Both the position numbers and the translations under genes were made by a program. Shown piece after piece: positions 33,548-43,070 of a stretch of DNA of 64,000 bases; position 1 is the first letter of the stretch, and each line of letters opens with the position of its first letter. The DNA is taken from positions 100,538 to 164,537 of the forward strand of contig JAURVT010000011.1 of the NCBI GenBank assembly GCA_030655315.1, written 5' to 3'. The notes under the pieces were generated by a model. It did not search any database. It saw nothing but the letters and a program-made list of their open reading frames with translations, and was not told where the DNA came from. Source of the DNA: Nocardioidaceae bacterium. Its GTDB lineage: Bacteria > Actinomycetota > Actinomycetes > Propionibacteriales > Nocardioidaceae.

Positions 33548-34708
33548 ATGACGTTGACTCCCGAGCACGCAGACTTCCGCGCGATGGTGCGCGACTTCGC
33601 CGCCGAGAAGGTGGCGCCGCACGTGGCCCAGTGGGACCGCGACCACCACTTCCCGGTCGAGCTCGTGCACGAGATGGGCGACCTCGGGCTGTTCGGCCTC
33701 ACCGCGCCCGAGGAGTTCGGCGGCGCGGGCGGCGACTTCACCAGCCTGTGCATCGCGATCGAGGAGCTCGGGCGGGTCGACCAGTCCGTCGGCATCACGC
33801 TCGAGGCGGGCGTGGGCCTCGGCATCGCGCCGCTGCAGGCGTTCGGCTCCGACGCGCAGAAGAAGCAGTGGCTGCCCGACCTCGTGGCCGGACGCGCGCT
33901 CGCCGGGTTCGGCCTCACCGAGCCCGGCGCCGGGTCCGACGCGGGCGGCACCCGCACCCGGGCCCGTCTCGAGGACGGCGAGTGGGTCCTCGACGGCGCC
34001 AAGCAGTTCATCACCAACTCCGGCTCGGCGATCACGTCGCTGGTCACCGTCACCGCCCGCACGGGCGACCGCCCCGACGGCCGTCCGGAGATCTCGGCCA
34101 TCTGCGTCCCGTCCGGCACACCGGGGTTCGTCGCCGAGAAGGCCTACGACAAGCTCGGCTGGCACCTCAGCGACACCCACCCGCTCACCTTCACCGACGT
34201 CCACGTGCCCGAGGACCACCTCCTCGGCGAGCGAGGCCGCGGCTTCGCGCAGTTCCTGGCCACGCTCGACGACGGCCGCATCGCGATCGCCGCCCTGGCC
34301 GTCGGCTGCATCCAGGCCTGCCTCGACCTCTGCGTCGAGTACGCGGGCCAGCGGACGACGTTCGGCGTCCCGATCGGGTCCAAGCAGGGCGTCGCGTTCC
34401 AGATCTCCGACCTCGCCGTGATGGCCGAGGCCGGCCGCGCGCTGACCTACCAGGCCGCCGCGATGAAGGACGCCGGCGCGCCCGCGAAGCAGATCAAGCA
34501 GGCCGCGTCGATCGCCAAGCTCTACACCAGCGAGTCGGCCGTCACCGCCACCCGCATCGCCACCCAGGTCTTCGGCGGCTACGGCTTCATGGAGGAGTAC
34601 CCCATCGCGCGTTTCTACCGCGATGCCAAGGTCCTCGAGATCGGCGAGGGCACCTCGGAGGTCCAGCGGATGCTCATCGCCAAGGGCCTCGGCCTGCCGG
34701 TGGAGTGA
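33548..34708 (+). CDS. Acyl-CoA dehydrogenase 1
   Basis: A 386-residue FAD-dependent acyl-CoA dehydrogenase. Signatures: FGLTEPGAGSDAGGTRTRA, the FAD-binding KQFITNSGSA, GRIAIAALAVGCIQACLDL, the QVFGGYGFMEEYPIARFYRDAKV segment and the catalytic-base region EIGEGTSEVQRM. It catalyses the alpha,beta-dehydrogenation of an acyl-CoA; chain length or branched-chain preference cannot be read. Start is the ATG at 33548 rather than the upstream GTG at 33521, because the family N-terminus (LTPEHADFRAMVRDF) begins there and a promoter/operator overlaps the upstream part. Ends 1 bp before the convergent maf gene. Confidence 0.94.
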   Translation: MTLTPEHADFRAMVRDFAAEKVAPHVAQWDRDHHFPVELVHEMGDLGLFGLTAPEEFGGAGGDFTSLCIAIEELGRVDQSVGITLEAGVGLGIAPLQAFGSDAQKKQWLPDLVAGRALAGFGLTEPGAGSDAGGTRTRARLEDGEWVLDGAKQFITNSGSAITSLVTVTARTGDRPDGRPEISAICVPSGTPGFVAEKAYDKLGWHLSDTHPLTFTDVHVPEDHLLGERGRGFAQFLATLDDGRIAIAALAVGCIQACLDLCVEYAGQRTTFGVPIGSKQGVAFQISDLAVMAEAGRALTYQAAAMKDAGAPAKQIKQAASIAKLYTSESAVTATRIATQVFGGYGFMEEYPIARFYRDAKVLEIGEGTSEVQRMLIAKGLGLPVE

Positions 34709-34709
34709 C

Positions 34710-35300
34710 TCAGGGGCGCGGCGCCCACAGGTCGGTCCAGGCGACGCCCAGCTCGGCGAGCACGTCACGGAGCACGGGCAGGGAGATGCCGACGACGTTG
34801 TGGTGGTCGCCCTCGATCCCGCGGACGAACGCGCCGCCGAGGCCGTCGATCGTGAACGCGCCCGCCACCCACAGCGGCTCGCCGGTCGCGACGTAGGCCC
34901 CGATCTCGGCGTCGGTGACGTCGGCGAAGTGGACGGTGGTCGCCGCGCCACGGACGATCTCGCGGCCCTCGTGGGAGACGCAGTGGCCGGTGTGGAGCAC
35001 GGCCGATCGGCCGCGCATCCGGTGCCACCGGTCGACCGCGTCGGCGGCGTCGTCGGGCTTGCCCAGGATGGCGCCGTCCAGCGCCAGCACCGAGTCGCAG
35101 CCGACCACCAGGGTCTCTGCGGGCAGGTCGCCCGCGACCGCGCGGCACTTGAGCTGCGCGAGCCTCGACGCGACGTCGGCCGCGTCGGGCCCGGTCACCT
35201 GCGACTCGTCGACGCCCGACACCACCACCTCGGGCTCGATGCCGGCGGCGCGCAGCGTCGCGAGACGGGCCGGGGACTGCGACGCCAGCACGAACCGCAT
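34710..35300 (-). CDS. maf: Maf-family nucleoside triphosphate pyrophosphatase
   Basis: A 196-residue Maf protein, a housecleaning pyrophosphatase that hydrolyses non-canonical or dTTP/UTP-type nucleotides. N-terminal LASQSPARLATLRAAGI is the family start, followed by VVGCDSVLALDGAILGKPDDAADA and ISLPVLRDVLAELG at the C-terminus. It lies downstream of accD5-accE5 and one unknown gene; the maf-accE-accD order is conserved in actinomycetes. ATG shares one base with the stop of the upstream gene (TGATG). Confidence 0.93.
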   Translation of the reverse strand: MRFVLASQSPARLATLRAAGIEPEVVVSGVDESQVTGPDAADVASRLAQLKCRAVAGDLPAETLVVGCDSVLALDGAILGKPDDAADAVDRWHRMRGRSAVLHTGHCVSHEGREIVRGAATTVHFADVTDAEIGAYVATGEPLWVAGAFTIDGLGGAFVRGIEGDHHNVVGISLPVLRDVLAELGVAWTDLWAPRP

Positions 35301-35884
35301 CACGAGATCCGTCCGTAGCCGGGCTGCTCGGCGAGCAGGTCGGCCCCCACCGCGTCGACCGACGGGTCGGCCAGCAGCGCGACGATGGCCTCGCGGCTGC
35401 CCGCGACGCCCGCGTAGTGCGGATCGACGTCGTAGGCGACGAACCACGCCCGGTCGTCCGGCCAGACCATCGCGGGCGGCTCGTGCGGCCAGCCGGACAG
35501 GTCGGACGACCCGGCGGTGAAGAGCCAGTACGACCGCATCGCCCCTCGGACGTCGGGGGAGTGGAGGTGGAACCGCGGCAGCTCCAGCTCGAGGCCCCAG
35601 CCCTCCCAGAGGGCGACGTGGAGCGCGTCGGGCGTGGCGGTGAACGGGGCCAGCGTCGCGCAGGCGCGGAACAGGGCGCCAGGCTCCTCGTGGCGGGGGT
35701 CCTCGACATCAGGGTCGACGTCGCCCTCCTCCTGGCCCGCGGCGGTCGGGTCGGGCAGGAACCGGAGTCGCGCGTACGCCTCGTACCCGGAGGGCCCCAT
35801 CGCGACCAGCCGTCCCCAGGGCTCGGTGCGGCACGACTCGGTGACCCAGGCCGCCGGCGTCAGGTCCGTGCTCGGTCCGATCAT
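35300..35884 (-). CDS. Uncharacterised protein between accE5 and maf
   Basis: A 194-residue acidic, apparently soluble protein with several Trp (AAWVTESC, LWEGWGLELELPRFHLHSPD, YWLFTAGSSDLSGWPHEPPAMVWPDD). No motif or signal peptide is recognised. It sits between the acyl-CoA carboxylase epsilon gene (4-bp gap) and maf (TGATG overlap), so it is translated as part of the accD5-accE5-maf operon. Its function is unknown. The ATG at 35882-35884 fits the operon spacing. Confidence 0.75.
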   Translation of the reverse strand: MIGPSTDLTPAAWVTESCRTEPWGRLVAMGPSGYEAYARLRFLPDPTAAGQEEGDVDPDVEDPRHEEPGALFRACATLAPFTATPDALHVALWEGWGLELELPRFHLHSPDVRGAMRSYWLFTAGSSDLSGWPHEPPAMVWPDDRAWFVAYDVDPHYAGVAGSREAIVALLADPSVDAVGADLLAEQPGYGRIS

Positions 35885-35888
35885 GCGG

Positions 35889-36131
35889 TCAGCCGGGGAA
35901 GGCGGACGCGCGCCAGCCGCCGGGACCGTGCGAGTGCGGCGGGCGGACGGCGCGGGCGGGGTCGCCCCAGGCCGAGCGGCGACGCGGCCCGTCGTCGCGT
36001 GCCGCCTCGGCCGCGGCCGCGCGGCGGGCGGCGATGACCGTGACGAGCGCGACCAGCTCGTCGTCGGTGGGCCGGCCCTTGACGATGCGCAGCATCGGCG
36101 GCTGCGGTGCCTCGACCTCGTCCGCACTCAC
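35889..36131 (-). CDS. accE5: Acyl-CoA carboxylase epsilon subunit
   Basis: An 80-residue protein containing [20 protein letters not shown], the signature of AccE/PccE subunits, and ending with [28 protein letters not shown], the typical WRASG-like tail. Epsilon subunits bind and stimulate acyl-CoA carboxylase holoenzymes in actinomycetes. GTG start at 36129-36131 overlaps the accD5 stop (GTGA), so beta and epsilon subunits are co-translated. Confidence 0.93.
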   Translation of the reverse strand: MSADEVEAPQPPMLRIVKGRPTDDELVALVTVIAARRAAAAEAARDDGPRRRSAWGDPARAVRPPHSHGPGGWRASAFPG

Positions 36132-37723
36132 AGGGGGATGTTCCCGTGCTTCTTCGGTGGCAGGGTCTCGCGCTTGGTGCGCAGCAGACGCAGCGACCGG
36201 ACGACCTCGGATCGGGTCTCGTGCGGCTGGATGACCGCGTCGACGTAGCCGCGCTCGGCGGCGGTGTAGGGGTTGGCGAGGGTGCGCTCGTAGTCGTCGA
36301 TCAGCTCGATCCGACGGGCCTCGGGGTCCTCGGCCTCCTTGAGCTCGTTGCGGTAGAGGATGTTGACGGCGCCCTGGGCGCCCATCACCGCGATCTGCGC
36401 GGACGGCCAGGCGACGTTGACGTCGGCGCCCAGGTGCTTGGAGCCCATCACGTCGTACGCGCCGCCGTAGGCCTTGCGGGTGATGACGGTGACCAGCGGG
36501 ACGGTGGCCTCGGCGTAGGCGTAGATCAGCTTCGCGCCGCGGCGGATGATGCCGTTCCACTCCTGGTCGGTGCCGGGCAGGAACCCGGGCACGTCGACGA
36601 AGGTCAGCACGGGGATGTTGAACGCGTCGCAGGTGCGCACGAACCGTGCGGCCTTCTCCGAGGCGTCGATGTCGAGGGTGCCGGCGAACTGCATCGGCTG
36701 GTTGGCCACGACGCCGACGCTGCGGCCCTCGACGCGACCGAAGCCGATGATGATGTTCGGCGCGAACATCGACTGCACCTCGAGGAAGTCGCCGTCGTCG
36801 ACGACCGACGCGATCACCGTGTGCATGTCGTAGGGCTGGTTGGGCGAGTCCGGGATGAGCGTGTCGAGCGCACGGTCGGTCTCGGACAGCTCGAGGTCAG
36901 CGTCCTCGTCGTAGGCGGGCGCGTCCTCCATGTTGTTCTGCGGCAGGAACGACAGCAGCGCCTTGGTGTACTCGAGCGCGTCGTCCTCGTCGCTGCCCAT
37001 GTAGTGCGCGTTGCCGCTCTTGGTGTTGTGCGTGCGCGCGCCGCCGAGCTCCTCCATCGTCACGTCCTCGCCGGTGACGGTCTTGATCACGTCGGGGCCG
37101 GTGATGAACATGTTGGACGTGCCGTCGACCATCACGGTGAAGTCGGTGACCGCGGGGGAGTAGACGTGGCCGCCGGCGCAGGCGCCCATGATGAGCGAGA
37201 TCTGCGGGATGACGCCCGACGCGTGCACGTTGCGGCGGAAGATCTCGCCGTACAGGCCGAGCGAGACGACGCCCTCCTGGATGCGGGCGCCCGCGCCCTC
37301 GTTGATGCCGACCATCGGGCTGCCGGTCTTCATCGCGAGGTCCATGATCTTGGTGATCTTCTCGCCGTAGACCTCGCCGAGCGATCCGCCGAAGACGGTG
37401 AAGTCCTGGCTGAACACGCACACCTGACGGCCGTCGACGGTGCCGTAGCCGGTGACGACGCCGTCGCCGTAGGGGCGCCGGTCCTGCAGGCCGAAGGCGG
37501 TCGAGCGGTGACGGGCGAGCTCGTCGAGCTCGACGAACGAGCCCTCGTCGAGCAGCTTCTCGACCCGCTCGCGGGCGGTCATCTTGCCCTTGGCGTGCTG
37601 CTTCTCCACGGCCCGCGCGGACCCGGCGTGCACGGCCTCGTCGAGGCGGCGGTCCAGGTCGGCGATCTTGCCGGCGGTGGTCTGCAGGTCTGGGCCCTCG
37701 TCGGGGGCGGCGGCTTCGCTCAC
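36128..37723 (-). CDS. accD5: Acyl-CoA (propionyl-/acetyl-CoA) carboxylase beta subunit
   Basis: A 531-residue carboxyltransferase with two crotonase-like halves. N-terminal half: [62 protein letters not shown]-terminal half: [59 protein letters not shown]. It transfers carboxyl from AccA3 biotin to propionyl- or acetyl-CoA. GTG at 37721-37723 is taken as the start; a GTG three codons upstream (37730-37732) is equally possible. It diverges from birA across about 42 bp. Confidence 0.95.
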   Translation of the reverse strand: MSEAAAPDEGPDLQTTAGKIADLDRRLDEAVHAGSARAVEKQHAKGKMTARERVEKLLDEGSFVELDELARHRSTAFGLQDRRPYGDGVVTGYGTVDGRQVCVFSQDFTVFGGSLGEVYGEKITKIMDLAMKTGSPMVGINEGAGARIQEGVVSLGLYGEIFRRNVHASGVIPQISLIMGACAGGHVYSPAVTDFTVMVDGTSNMFITGPDVIKTVTGEDVTMEELGGARTHNTKSGNAHYMGSDEDDALEYTKALLSFLPQNNMEDAPAYDEDADLELSETDRALDTLIPDSPNQPYDMHTVIASVVDDGDFLEVQSMFAPNIIIGFGRVEGRSVGVVANQPMQFAGTLDIDASEKAARFVRTCDAFNIPVLTFVDVPGFLPGTDQEWNGIIRRGAKLIYAYAEATVPLVTVITRKAYGGAYDVMGSKHLGADVNVAWPSAQIAVMGAQGAVNILYRNELKEAEDPEARRIELIDDYERTLANPYTAAERGYVDAVIQPHETRSEVVRSLRLLRTKRETLPPKKHGNIPL

Positions 37724-37765
37724 GCGCGACACACTAACGCCGACCCCTGTGACAGGCTCCCGGAC

Positions 37766-38587
37766 GTGACCTACGCCGACCTGGACCGGCCGCCGCTCGA
37801 CGCCGCGGCGCTCACCCACGCACTCGTCGGGTCGGGCACCTGGTGGCGCGACGTGCAGGTCACGCCGTCCACCGCGAGCACCAACGCGGACCTCTCGACG
37901 CTCGCGGCGGCGGGCGCGCCCGAGGGGACGCTCGTCACCACCGACCACCAGCAGGCCGGGCGCGGGCGGCTCGACCGGGTGTGGACGGTGCCGCCGCAGG
38001 CCGCCATCAGCGTGTCCGTGCTGCTGCGTCCCGACCCGGTGCCGGCCGAGCGCTGGTCGTGGCTGCCGCTGCTCGTCGGCGTGGCGGTGGCCGAGACCGT
38101 CCAGGCCGCGGGGGTCGAGGCCACCGTCAAGTGGCCCAACGACGTGCTCGTCGACGACCTCAAGATCTCGGGCATCCTCGTCGAGCGGGTGCAGACCGAC
38201 GCCGGTCCCGCCGCGGTCGTCGGCGTCGGCCTCAACGTCCACCAGCGGGCCGACGAGCTGCCCGTGCCGACGGCCACCTCGCTGGCGCTCGCGGGTGCCG
38301 CCACCACCGACCGCACGGTGCTGCTGCGCTCGTACGCCCGGGTGCTCGAGGCCCTCTACCGGGCCTGGGCCGCGGCCGAGGGCGACCCGCGGGTGGGGCT
38401 CCTGGACTCCTACGTCCGCCGTTGCTCGACCCTCGGCCAGGACGTGCGGGTGGAGATGCCGAACGGCGAGCCGCTCGTCGGCACCGCCGAGGCGATCGAT
38501 GCCGGGGGCCGCCTCGTGGTCCGCGCCGGCGGCGCCCGGCACGCGCTGAGCGCCGGCGACGTCGTGCACGTCCGACGTCGACCGTGA
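37766..38587 (+). CDS. birA: Biotin-[acetyl-CoA-carboxylase] ligase
   Basis: A 273-residue BirA of the group lacking an N-terminal HTH, so it is not a repressor. Motifs: STASTNADL, the biotinyl-AMP loop [38 protein letters not shown] with the catalytic Lys, and [14 protein letters not shown]; a small SH3-like C-terminal domain follows. It attaches biotin to AccA3 and pyruvate carboxylase, whose genes are nearby. GTG start at 37766, divergent from accD5. Confidence 0.95.
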   Translation: MTYADLDRPPLDAAALTHALVGSGTWWRDVQVTPSTASTNADLSTLAAAGAPEGTLVTTDHQQAGRGRLDRVWTVPPQAAISVSVLLRPDPVPAERWSWLPLLVGVAVAETVQAAGVEATVKWPNDVLVDDLKISGILVERVQTDAGPAAVVGVGLNVHQRADELPVPTATSLALAGAATTDRTVLLRSYARVLEALYRAWAAAEGDPRVGLLDSYVRRCSTLGQDVRVEMPNGEPLVGTAEAIDAGGRLVVRAGGARHALSAGDVVHVRRRP

Positions 38588-38600
38588 CACCATCCACACC

Positions 38601-39119
38601 ATGGGAGTGTCACGGAAGCTGCTGACCGAGGGCGAGGAGGTCGTCCTGTCGGTCCGCACCCACGTGAAGGTGCTCGCGCTCCCGGTGCTCGTCCTGCTCG
38701 TCACCTGCGGCGTCGGCGGCTACCTCGTCGCGCTCGTCCAGGACACCGGGGGCAGTGCCGGCGCGCTGACCATCGCGGTGCTCGCCGTCGGGGCCGTCGT
38801 CCTGGTGTGGTGGGTGCTGCGACCGTTCCTGCGCTGGTTCACCACCTCGTACACGATCACCAACCGGCGGCTGATCGAGCAGAAGGGGATCCTCACGCGC
38901 TCGGGCCGCGTCATCCCGCTCAACCTCGTCAACGACGTGGCGTTCGAGAAGAACCTGAACGACCGGCTGCTCGGTTGCGGCACGCTCGTGGTGTCCAACG
39001 CGAGCGAGCAGAGCGGGCTGCGGCTCCCCGACGTGCCCCACGTCGAGTCGGTGCACCGCACCCTCAGCACCCTCGTCTTCGACGTCCACCGACAGCGAGG
39101 CGACGATGAGCGAGTCTGA
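38601..39119 (+). CDS. PH domain-containing membrane protein
   Basis: A 172-residue protein with two transmembrane helices ([23 protein letters not shown] and [20 protein letters not shown]) and a bacterial PH (bPH2) domain: [54 protein letters not shown]. Its counterpart beside birA is conserved in mycobacteria (Rv3278c). Function is unknown. The ATG follows birA by 13 bp, and the 3' end overlaps the adenylate cyclase gene by 14 bp, suggesting one birA-PH-cyclase operon. Confidence 0.88.
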   Translation: MGVSRKLLTEGEEVVLSVRTHVKVLALPVLVLLVTCGVGGYLVALVQDTGGSAGALTIAVLAVGAVVLVWWVLRPFLRWFTTSYTITNRRLIEQKGILTRSGRVIPLNLVNDVAFEKNLNDRLLGCGTLVVSNASEQSGLRLPDVPHVESVHRTLSTLVFDVHRQRGDDERV

Positions 39120-40113
39120 CGGCACCGGCGCACCCGACCCGCGCGACGCGCTGTCGCGCGTGATCCTCGGCGCCGACCCCACGTACACCAACGAGGAGGT
39201 CGCCGAGAAGACCGGCATGGACCTCGACGAGGCCAACCGCCTCTGGCGGGCGCTCGGCTTCCCCGACTCCGGCGGGTCGCGCGCGTTCGTCGACGCCGAC
39301 CTCGACGCGCTGCGCACCGTCCACCAGGCCGTCGAGTCGGGCGTGCTCGACCGCGTCACCGCGATGCGCCTCACCCGCGCGCTCGGCAACACGATGTCGC
39401 GCCTGGCCGACTGGCAGGTCTCGACGCTCGCCGAGCTGGTCGAGGGCCAGGTCGAGGACGGCACGTCCACCAGCCGGCTGGCCTCCGGTCTCGAGCTCAC
39501 CCGTCAGGTCGGACCGGCCTTCGAGCGGCTGCTCGTCTACGCCTGGCGCCGGCACCTCGCCGCCGCCCTCGTGCGCGTCGAGACCCTCGGCGCGGCCACC
39601 GACGAGCACCTCTCCCACCAGGTGCTGACGGTCGGCTTCGTCGACCTCGTCAGCTTCACCGCGCTGTCCAACGGCATCGACGACACCGCCCTCGGCGACC
39701 TCGTCGAGGGGTTCGAGAGCCGGTGCGCCGACCTCGTCACCGCCGGCGGCGGCCGTCCGATCAAGACGCTGGGTGACGCGGTGCTGTTCGTCACCGAGAC
39801 GCCGCAGGCCGCGGTCGAGATCGCCTTCGCGGTGATCGAGGGCATCGGCCGCGACGCGTCGCTCCCCGACGTCCGCGTCGGCCTGGCCACCGGACCGGTG
39901 ATCAGCCGGCTCGGCGACGTGTACGGCCCGCCGGTCAACCTCGCGGCCCGGCTCACCTCGGTGGCCCGGCGCAACCGCACCATCACCGACCAGCCGACGG
40001 CCGACCAGCTCGACGACGGTTTCGAGACGCGGACGCTGCCGCCGCGCCCGCTCCACGGGTTCGGCAACATCGAGCCCATCGCGGTCCGCCGTGCCTGGGT
40101 CTACCAGGGCTAG
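39106..40113 (+). CDS. Class III adenylate/guanylate cyclase with N-terminal regulatory domain
   Basis: A 335-residue soluble protein. Residues about 170-330 form the class III cyclase domain: GFVDLVSFTALS with the first metal Asp, IKTLGDAVLFV with the substrate-selecting Lys and second Asp, GLATGPVISRLGDVYGPPVNLAARLTSVA with the transition-state Asn-Arg pair. The N-terminal 150 residues are all-helical and resemble the autoinhibitory, pH-responsive domain of mycobacterial Rv1264-type cyclases (TNEEVAEKTGMDLDEANRLWRALG). All catalytic residues seem present, so it should make cAMP. The gene overlaps the PH protein gene by 14 bp. Confidence 0.9.
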   Translation: MSESDGTGAPDPRDALSRVILGADPTYTNEEVAEKTGMDLDEANRLWRALGFPDSGGSRAFVDADLDALRTVHQAVESGVLDRVTAMRLTRALGNTMSRLADWQVSTLAELVEGQVEDGTSTSRLASGLELTRQVGPAFERLLVYAWRRHLAAALVRVETLGAATDEHLSHQVLTVGFVDLVSFTALSNGIDDTALGDLVEGFESRCADLVTAGGGRPIKTLGDAVLFVTETPQAAVEIAFAVIEGIGRDASLPDVRVGLATGPVISRLGDVYGPPVNLAARLTSVARRNRTITDQPTADQLDDGFETRTLPPRPLHGFGNIEPIAVRRAWVYQG

Positions 40114-40118
40114 CGGAC

Positions 40119-40514
40119 CTACTCCGCGGTCTGCTTCTCGGGCGGGAAGACGAACGTCCGGTACGCCCAGAACCGGAACGTGGTGCCGAGCACCAGGCCG
40201 ACCCCGTTGGCCGAGAGGTTGTCGGCGAGCTGGCTGGTGAGGCCGAGGACGTAGTGCGAGACGGCGAGGCAGCCCACCGAGATGAGCAGCCCGATGCCGT
40301 TGAACACGAAGAACAGCACGAGCTCGCGCCGACGGTCGCCGCGGGGACGGTGCCGCCACGTCAGCTGGCGGTTGCCGATGTACGTGATGATCGTGGCCAC
40401 CACGACCGAGATGATCTTGGCCGTCACGGGCTTGTCGGCGAGCGGCGCGCCGTCGCCGAACCGCAGCAGGTTGAACAGGCCGACGTCGGTGACGAACCCG
40501 GTGAGCCCGACCAT
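40119..40514 (-). CDS. GtrA-family membrane protein
   Basis: At least 131 residues with four transmembrane helices (GLTGFVTDVGLFNLL, KIISVVVATIITYIGNR, LVLFFVFNGIGLLISVGCLAV, SANGVGLVLGTTFRFWAYRTFVF): the GtrA fold, linked to transfer of lipid-linked sugars across the membrane. The ATG at 40514 cuts into the first helix. The frame continues 25 codons upstream to an ATC at 40587-40589 preceded by GAGGAG at ideal spacing (5 bases), with no ATG, GTG or TTG in between. The true start may be this ATC (protein of 156 residues). Convergent with the cyclase gene. Confidence 0.82.
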   Translation of the reverse strand: MVGLTGFVTDVGLFNLLRFGDGAPLADKPVTAKIISVVVATIITYIGNRQLTWRHRPRGDRRRELVLFFVFNGIGLLISVGCLAVSHYVLGLTSQLADNLSANGVGLVLGTTFRFWAYRTFVFPPEKQTAE

Positions 40515-40648
40515 CCCGAACAGGACGACCTCGCGCCCGAGCCCGCGGTCCGCGAGGCGCGTCAGCGCAGCACGGAGCAGGGCGACGATGGGGACTCCTC
40601 GAGACGGGTGTGGCCGAGAGCGGGCGAACGTCGAGATTAGCCTGCGGT

Positions 40649-41386
40649 GTGCGCTACGTCGGAGTGGACCTCGCCTGGGGGCTCAGGGCCCGCACCGGCC
40701 TCGCGGTGCTCGACGGCGACGGGCGGCTGCTCGACGTCGCCGAGGGCCGCGACGACGCGGACGTGCTCGGGTGGCTCGAGCCGCACGTGCAGGGCCCGTG
40801 CGTGGTCTGCTTCGACGCCCCGCTCGTGGTGCGCAACGCCTCGGGCCGGCGCCCGGCCGAGGCCGCGCTGTCGGCGGTGTTCGCGCGCTACGGCGCCGGC
40901 TGCCACCCCACGAGCCTGGCCCGTCCGGAGTTCGCCGACGGCGGTCGAGCCCACCGCCTCGCGACCGCGCTCGACCTCGGTCTCGATCCCGACGCGCCGG
41001 GCGCCGACCGCGTCGCGCTGGAGGTCTACCCGCACGCGGCCACCGTCGCGCTGTTCGGGCTCGACCGGGTGCTGCGCTACAAGCACAAGCCCGGACGCGA
41101 CCTCCCGCTCCTGCGCGACGAGCTGCTGCGGCTGTGCGGCCTGCTCGACGGCCTCGCGGGCGCCGACCCGTCGATGACGCTGGACCTGCCCGCCTGGCGC
41201 GGGATCGTCGCGCAGGTGGCGTCCGCCGCCCGCAAGAGCGAGCTCAAGGCGGTCGAGGACCGCGTCGACGCCGTCGTCTGCGCCTACGTCGGTCTGCACG
41301 CGGCTCACCGTCCGGGCGACGTGCGCCGGTTCGGCACGGTCGCCGACGGGTTCGTGCTCACCCCCGTCGACGATCGCACGCGGTGA
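40649..41386 (+). CDS. DUF429 family protein
   Basis: A 245-residue protein starting VRYVGVDLAWG, the DUF429 signature (RNase H-like fold suggested for the family), with VVCFDAPLVVRNASGRRPAEAAL, LEVYPHAATVALFGL and the C-terminal SELKAVEDRVDAVVCAYVGLHA. The conserved acidic residues (D in GVDLAWG, D in FDAPL, E in VYPHAA region, D in EDRVDAVVCA) are present. Function is unknown; predicted nuclease or nucleotide-related. Start GTG at 40649 is preferred to a GTG at 40610 because the family N-terminus begins there. Confidence 0.85.
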   Translation: MRYVGVDLAWGLRARTGLAVLDGDGRLLDVAEGRDDADVLGWLEPHVQGPCVVCFDAPLVVRNASGRRPAEAALSAVFARYGAGCHPTSLARPEFADGGRAHRLATALDLGLDPDAPGADRVALEVYPHAATVALFGLDRVLRYKHKPGRDLPLLRDELLRLCGLLDGLAGADPSMTLDLPAWRGIVAQVASAARKSELKAVEDRVDAVVCAYVGLHAAHRPGDVRRFGTVADGFVLTPVDDRTR

Positions 41387-41403
41387 GGCCTAGGCTCGCG
41401 GCC

Positions 41404-42564
41404 GTGGACAACCCGACGCAGGCCCCGGTCATCGCGATCGTGGGAGGCGGCCAGCTGGCCCGGATGATGGAGCAGGCCGCGGTCGCGCTCGGCGTCCCGA
41501 TCCGGCTGCTCGCCGAGGGCCCGGACGTCTCCGCCGCCCAGGTCGCGCGCGACCCCGAGGTGGGCGACCACACGGACCTGGACGACCTGCGCCGCGTCGC
41601 CGAGGGCTGCGATGTCGTCACGTTCGACCACGAGCACGTGCCGCCGGAGCACCTGCGCGCGCTGGAGGCCGAGGGCCACGCCTGCCGTCCCGGCCCGCAC
41701 GCGCTCCTCTACGCCCAGGACAAGGGCGAGATGCGACGCCGGCTGTCCGAGATGGGCGTGCCCTGCCCGCGCTGGGCGCTGGTCGGCTCGCCGGCCGAGG
41801 TGAGCACCTTCGCCGGCTCCGAGGACGGCTACCCGGTCGTGCTCAAGGCGACGCGCGGCGGCTACGACGGCAAGGGCGTCTGGGTCGTGCACGACGAGGC
41901 CGGCGCCGCGGAGGCGTTCGCGTCGGGCGTGCAGGTGCTCGCCGAGCAGAAGGTCGACTTCGTCCGCGAGCTGTCGGCCCTCGTCGTCCGCTCGCCCTCG
42001 GGCCAGGTGGCCGCCTACCCCGTCGCGCAGTCGTACCAGCTGGACGGCGTGTGCAAGGAGGTCGTCGTGCCCGCGCCGGACCTGTCCGACGACCTCGCGC
42101 GCGAGGCCGCCGACGTCGCCATGAGCATCGCGTCCGAGCTCGACGTCGTGGGCGTGCTCGCCGTCGAGCTGTTCGAGACGAGCGACGGCCAGGTGCTCGT
42201 CAACGAGCTCGCGATGCGGCCCCACAACACGGGCCACTGGAGCATCGACGGCGCGATCACCAGCCAGTTCGAGAACCACCTGCGGGCCGTCCTCGACCTG
42301 CCGCTGGGAGCGCCCCACGCCCGTGCACCGTGGACGGTGATGGTCAACGTCCTCGGCGGCGAAGTCGGGAACCTGTACGACGGCTACGCGCACGTGTGGG
42401 CGCGCGACCCCGCGGTCAAGGTGCACCTCTACGGCAAGGCGGTGAAGCCGGGCCGCAAGGTCGGGCACGTCACCGCGTACGGCGACGACCTCGACGACGT
42501 CCTCGAGCGCGCCCGGCACGCCGCCGCGTGGTTCGAGGGCACCCTCCCCGACGAGCAGGAGTGA
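41404..42564 (+). CDS. purK: N5-carboxyaminoimidazole ribonucleotide synthase
   Basis: A 386-residue ATP-grasp enzyme of purine synthesis, converting AIR with ATP and bicarbonate to N5-[21 protein letters not shown] at the N-terminus, the ATP-grasp motifs [61 protein letters not shown] and the C-terminal [16 protein letters not shown] start at 41404. It is followed 2 bp later by purE, which uses its product. Confidence 0.95.
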   Translation: MDNPTQAPVIAIVGGGQLARMMEQAAVALGVPIRLLAEGPDVSAAQVARDPEVGDHTDLDDLRRVAEGCDVVTFDHEHVPPEHLRALEAEGHACRPGPHALLYAQDKGEMRRRLSEMGVPCPRWALVGSPAEVSTFAGSEDGYPVVLKATRGGYDGKGVWVVHDEAGAAEAFASGVQVLAEQKVDFVRELSALVVRSPSGQVAAYPVAQSYQLDGVCKEVVVPAPDLSDDLAREAADVAMSIASELDVVGVLAVELFETSDGQVLVNELAMRPHNTGHWSIDGAITSQFENHLRAVLDLPLGAPHARAPWTVMVNVLGGEVGNLYDGYAHVWARDPAVKVHLYGKAVKPGRKVGHVTAYGDDLDDVLERARHAAAWFEGTLPDEQE

Positions 42565-42566
42565 CC

Positions 42567-43070
42567 ATGAGCGACCCCACCGGCCCCGCCCGCGTCGGCA
42601 TCGTCATGGGCTCGGACTCGGACTGGCCGACGATGGAGGCCGCGGGTCTCGCCTGCGCCGAGCTCGGCGTGCCCTACGAGGCCGACGTCGTGTCCGCGCA
42701 CCGGATGCCCGACGAGATGCTCGCCTACGGCCGCGACGCGCACACCCGCGGCATCCAGGTGATCATCGCCGGCGCCGGGGGAGCGGCCCATCTGCCCGGC
42801 ATGCTCGCCGCCGTCACGCCGCTGCCCGTCATCGGCGTGCCGGTGCCGCTGAAGTACCTCGACGGCATGGACTCGCTGCTGTCGATCGTGCAGATGCCCG
42901 CGGGCGTCCCGGTCGCCACCGTCGCGATCGGCAACGCGCGCAACGCGGGGCTGCTCGCCGTGCGCATCCTCGCCGCCTCGGACGAGGCCCTGCGTGAGCG
43001 GATGATCGCGTTCCAGGCCGACCTCGCCGACGTGGCGCGGGCGAAGGGTCAGTACATCAGGGAGCGGTAG
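42567..43070 (+). CDS. purE: N5-CAIR mutase
   Basis: A 167-residue class I PurE that rearranges N5-CAIR to CAIR. Active-site segments [13 protein letters not shown] and [11 protein letters not shown], plus [14 protein letters not shown] and [30 protein letters not shown] are intact. AGGAG lies 5-6 bases before the ATG, inside the end of purK. The 3' end overlaps the convergent PNPOx-family gene by 22 bp. The order purK-purE-acyl-CoA dehydrogenase matches mycobacteria. Confidence 0.96.
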   Translation: MSDPTGPARVGIVMGSDSDWPTMEAAGLACAELGVPYEADVVSAHRMPDEMLAYGRDAHTRGIQVIIAGAGGAAHLPGMLAAVTPLPVIGVPVPLKYLDGMDSLLSIVQMPAGVPVATVAIGNARNAGLLAVRILAASDEALRERMIAFQADLADVARAKGQYIRER

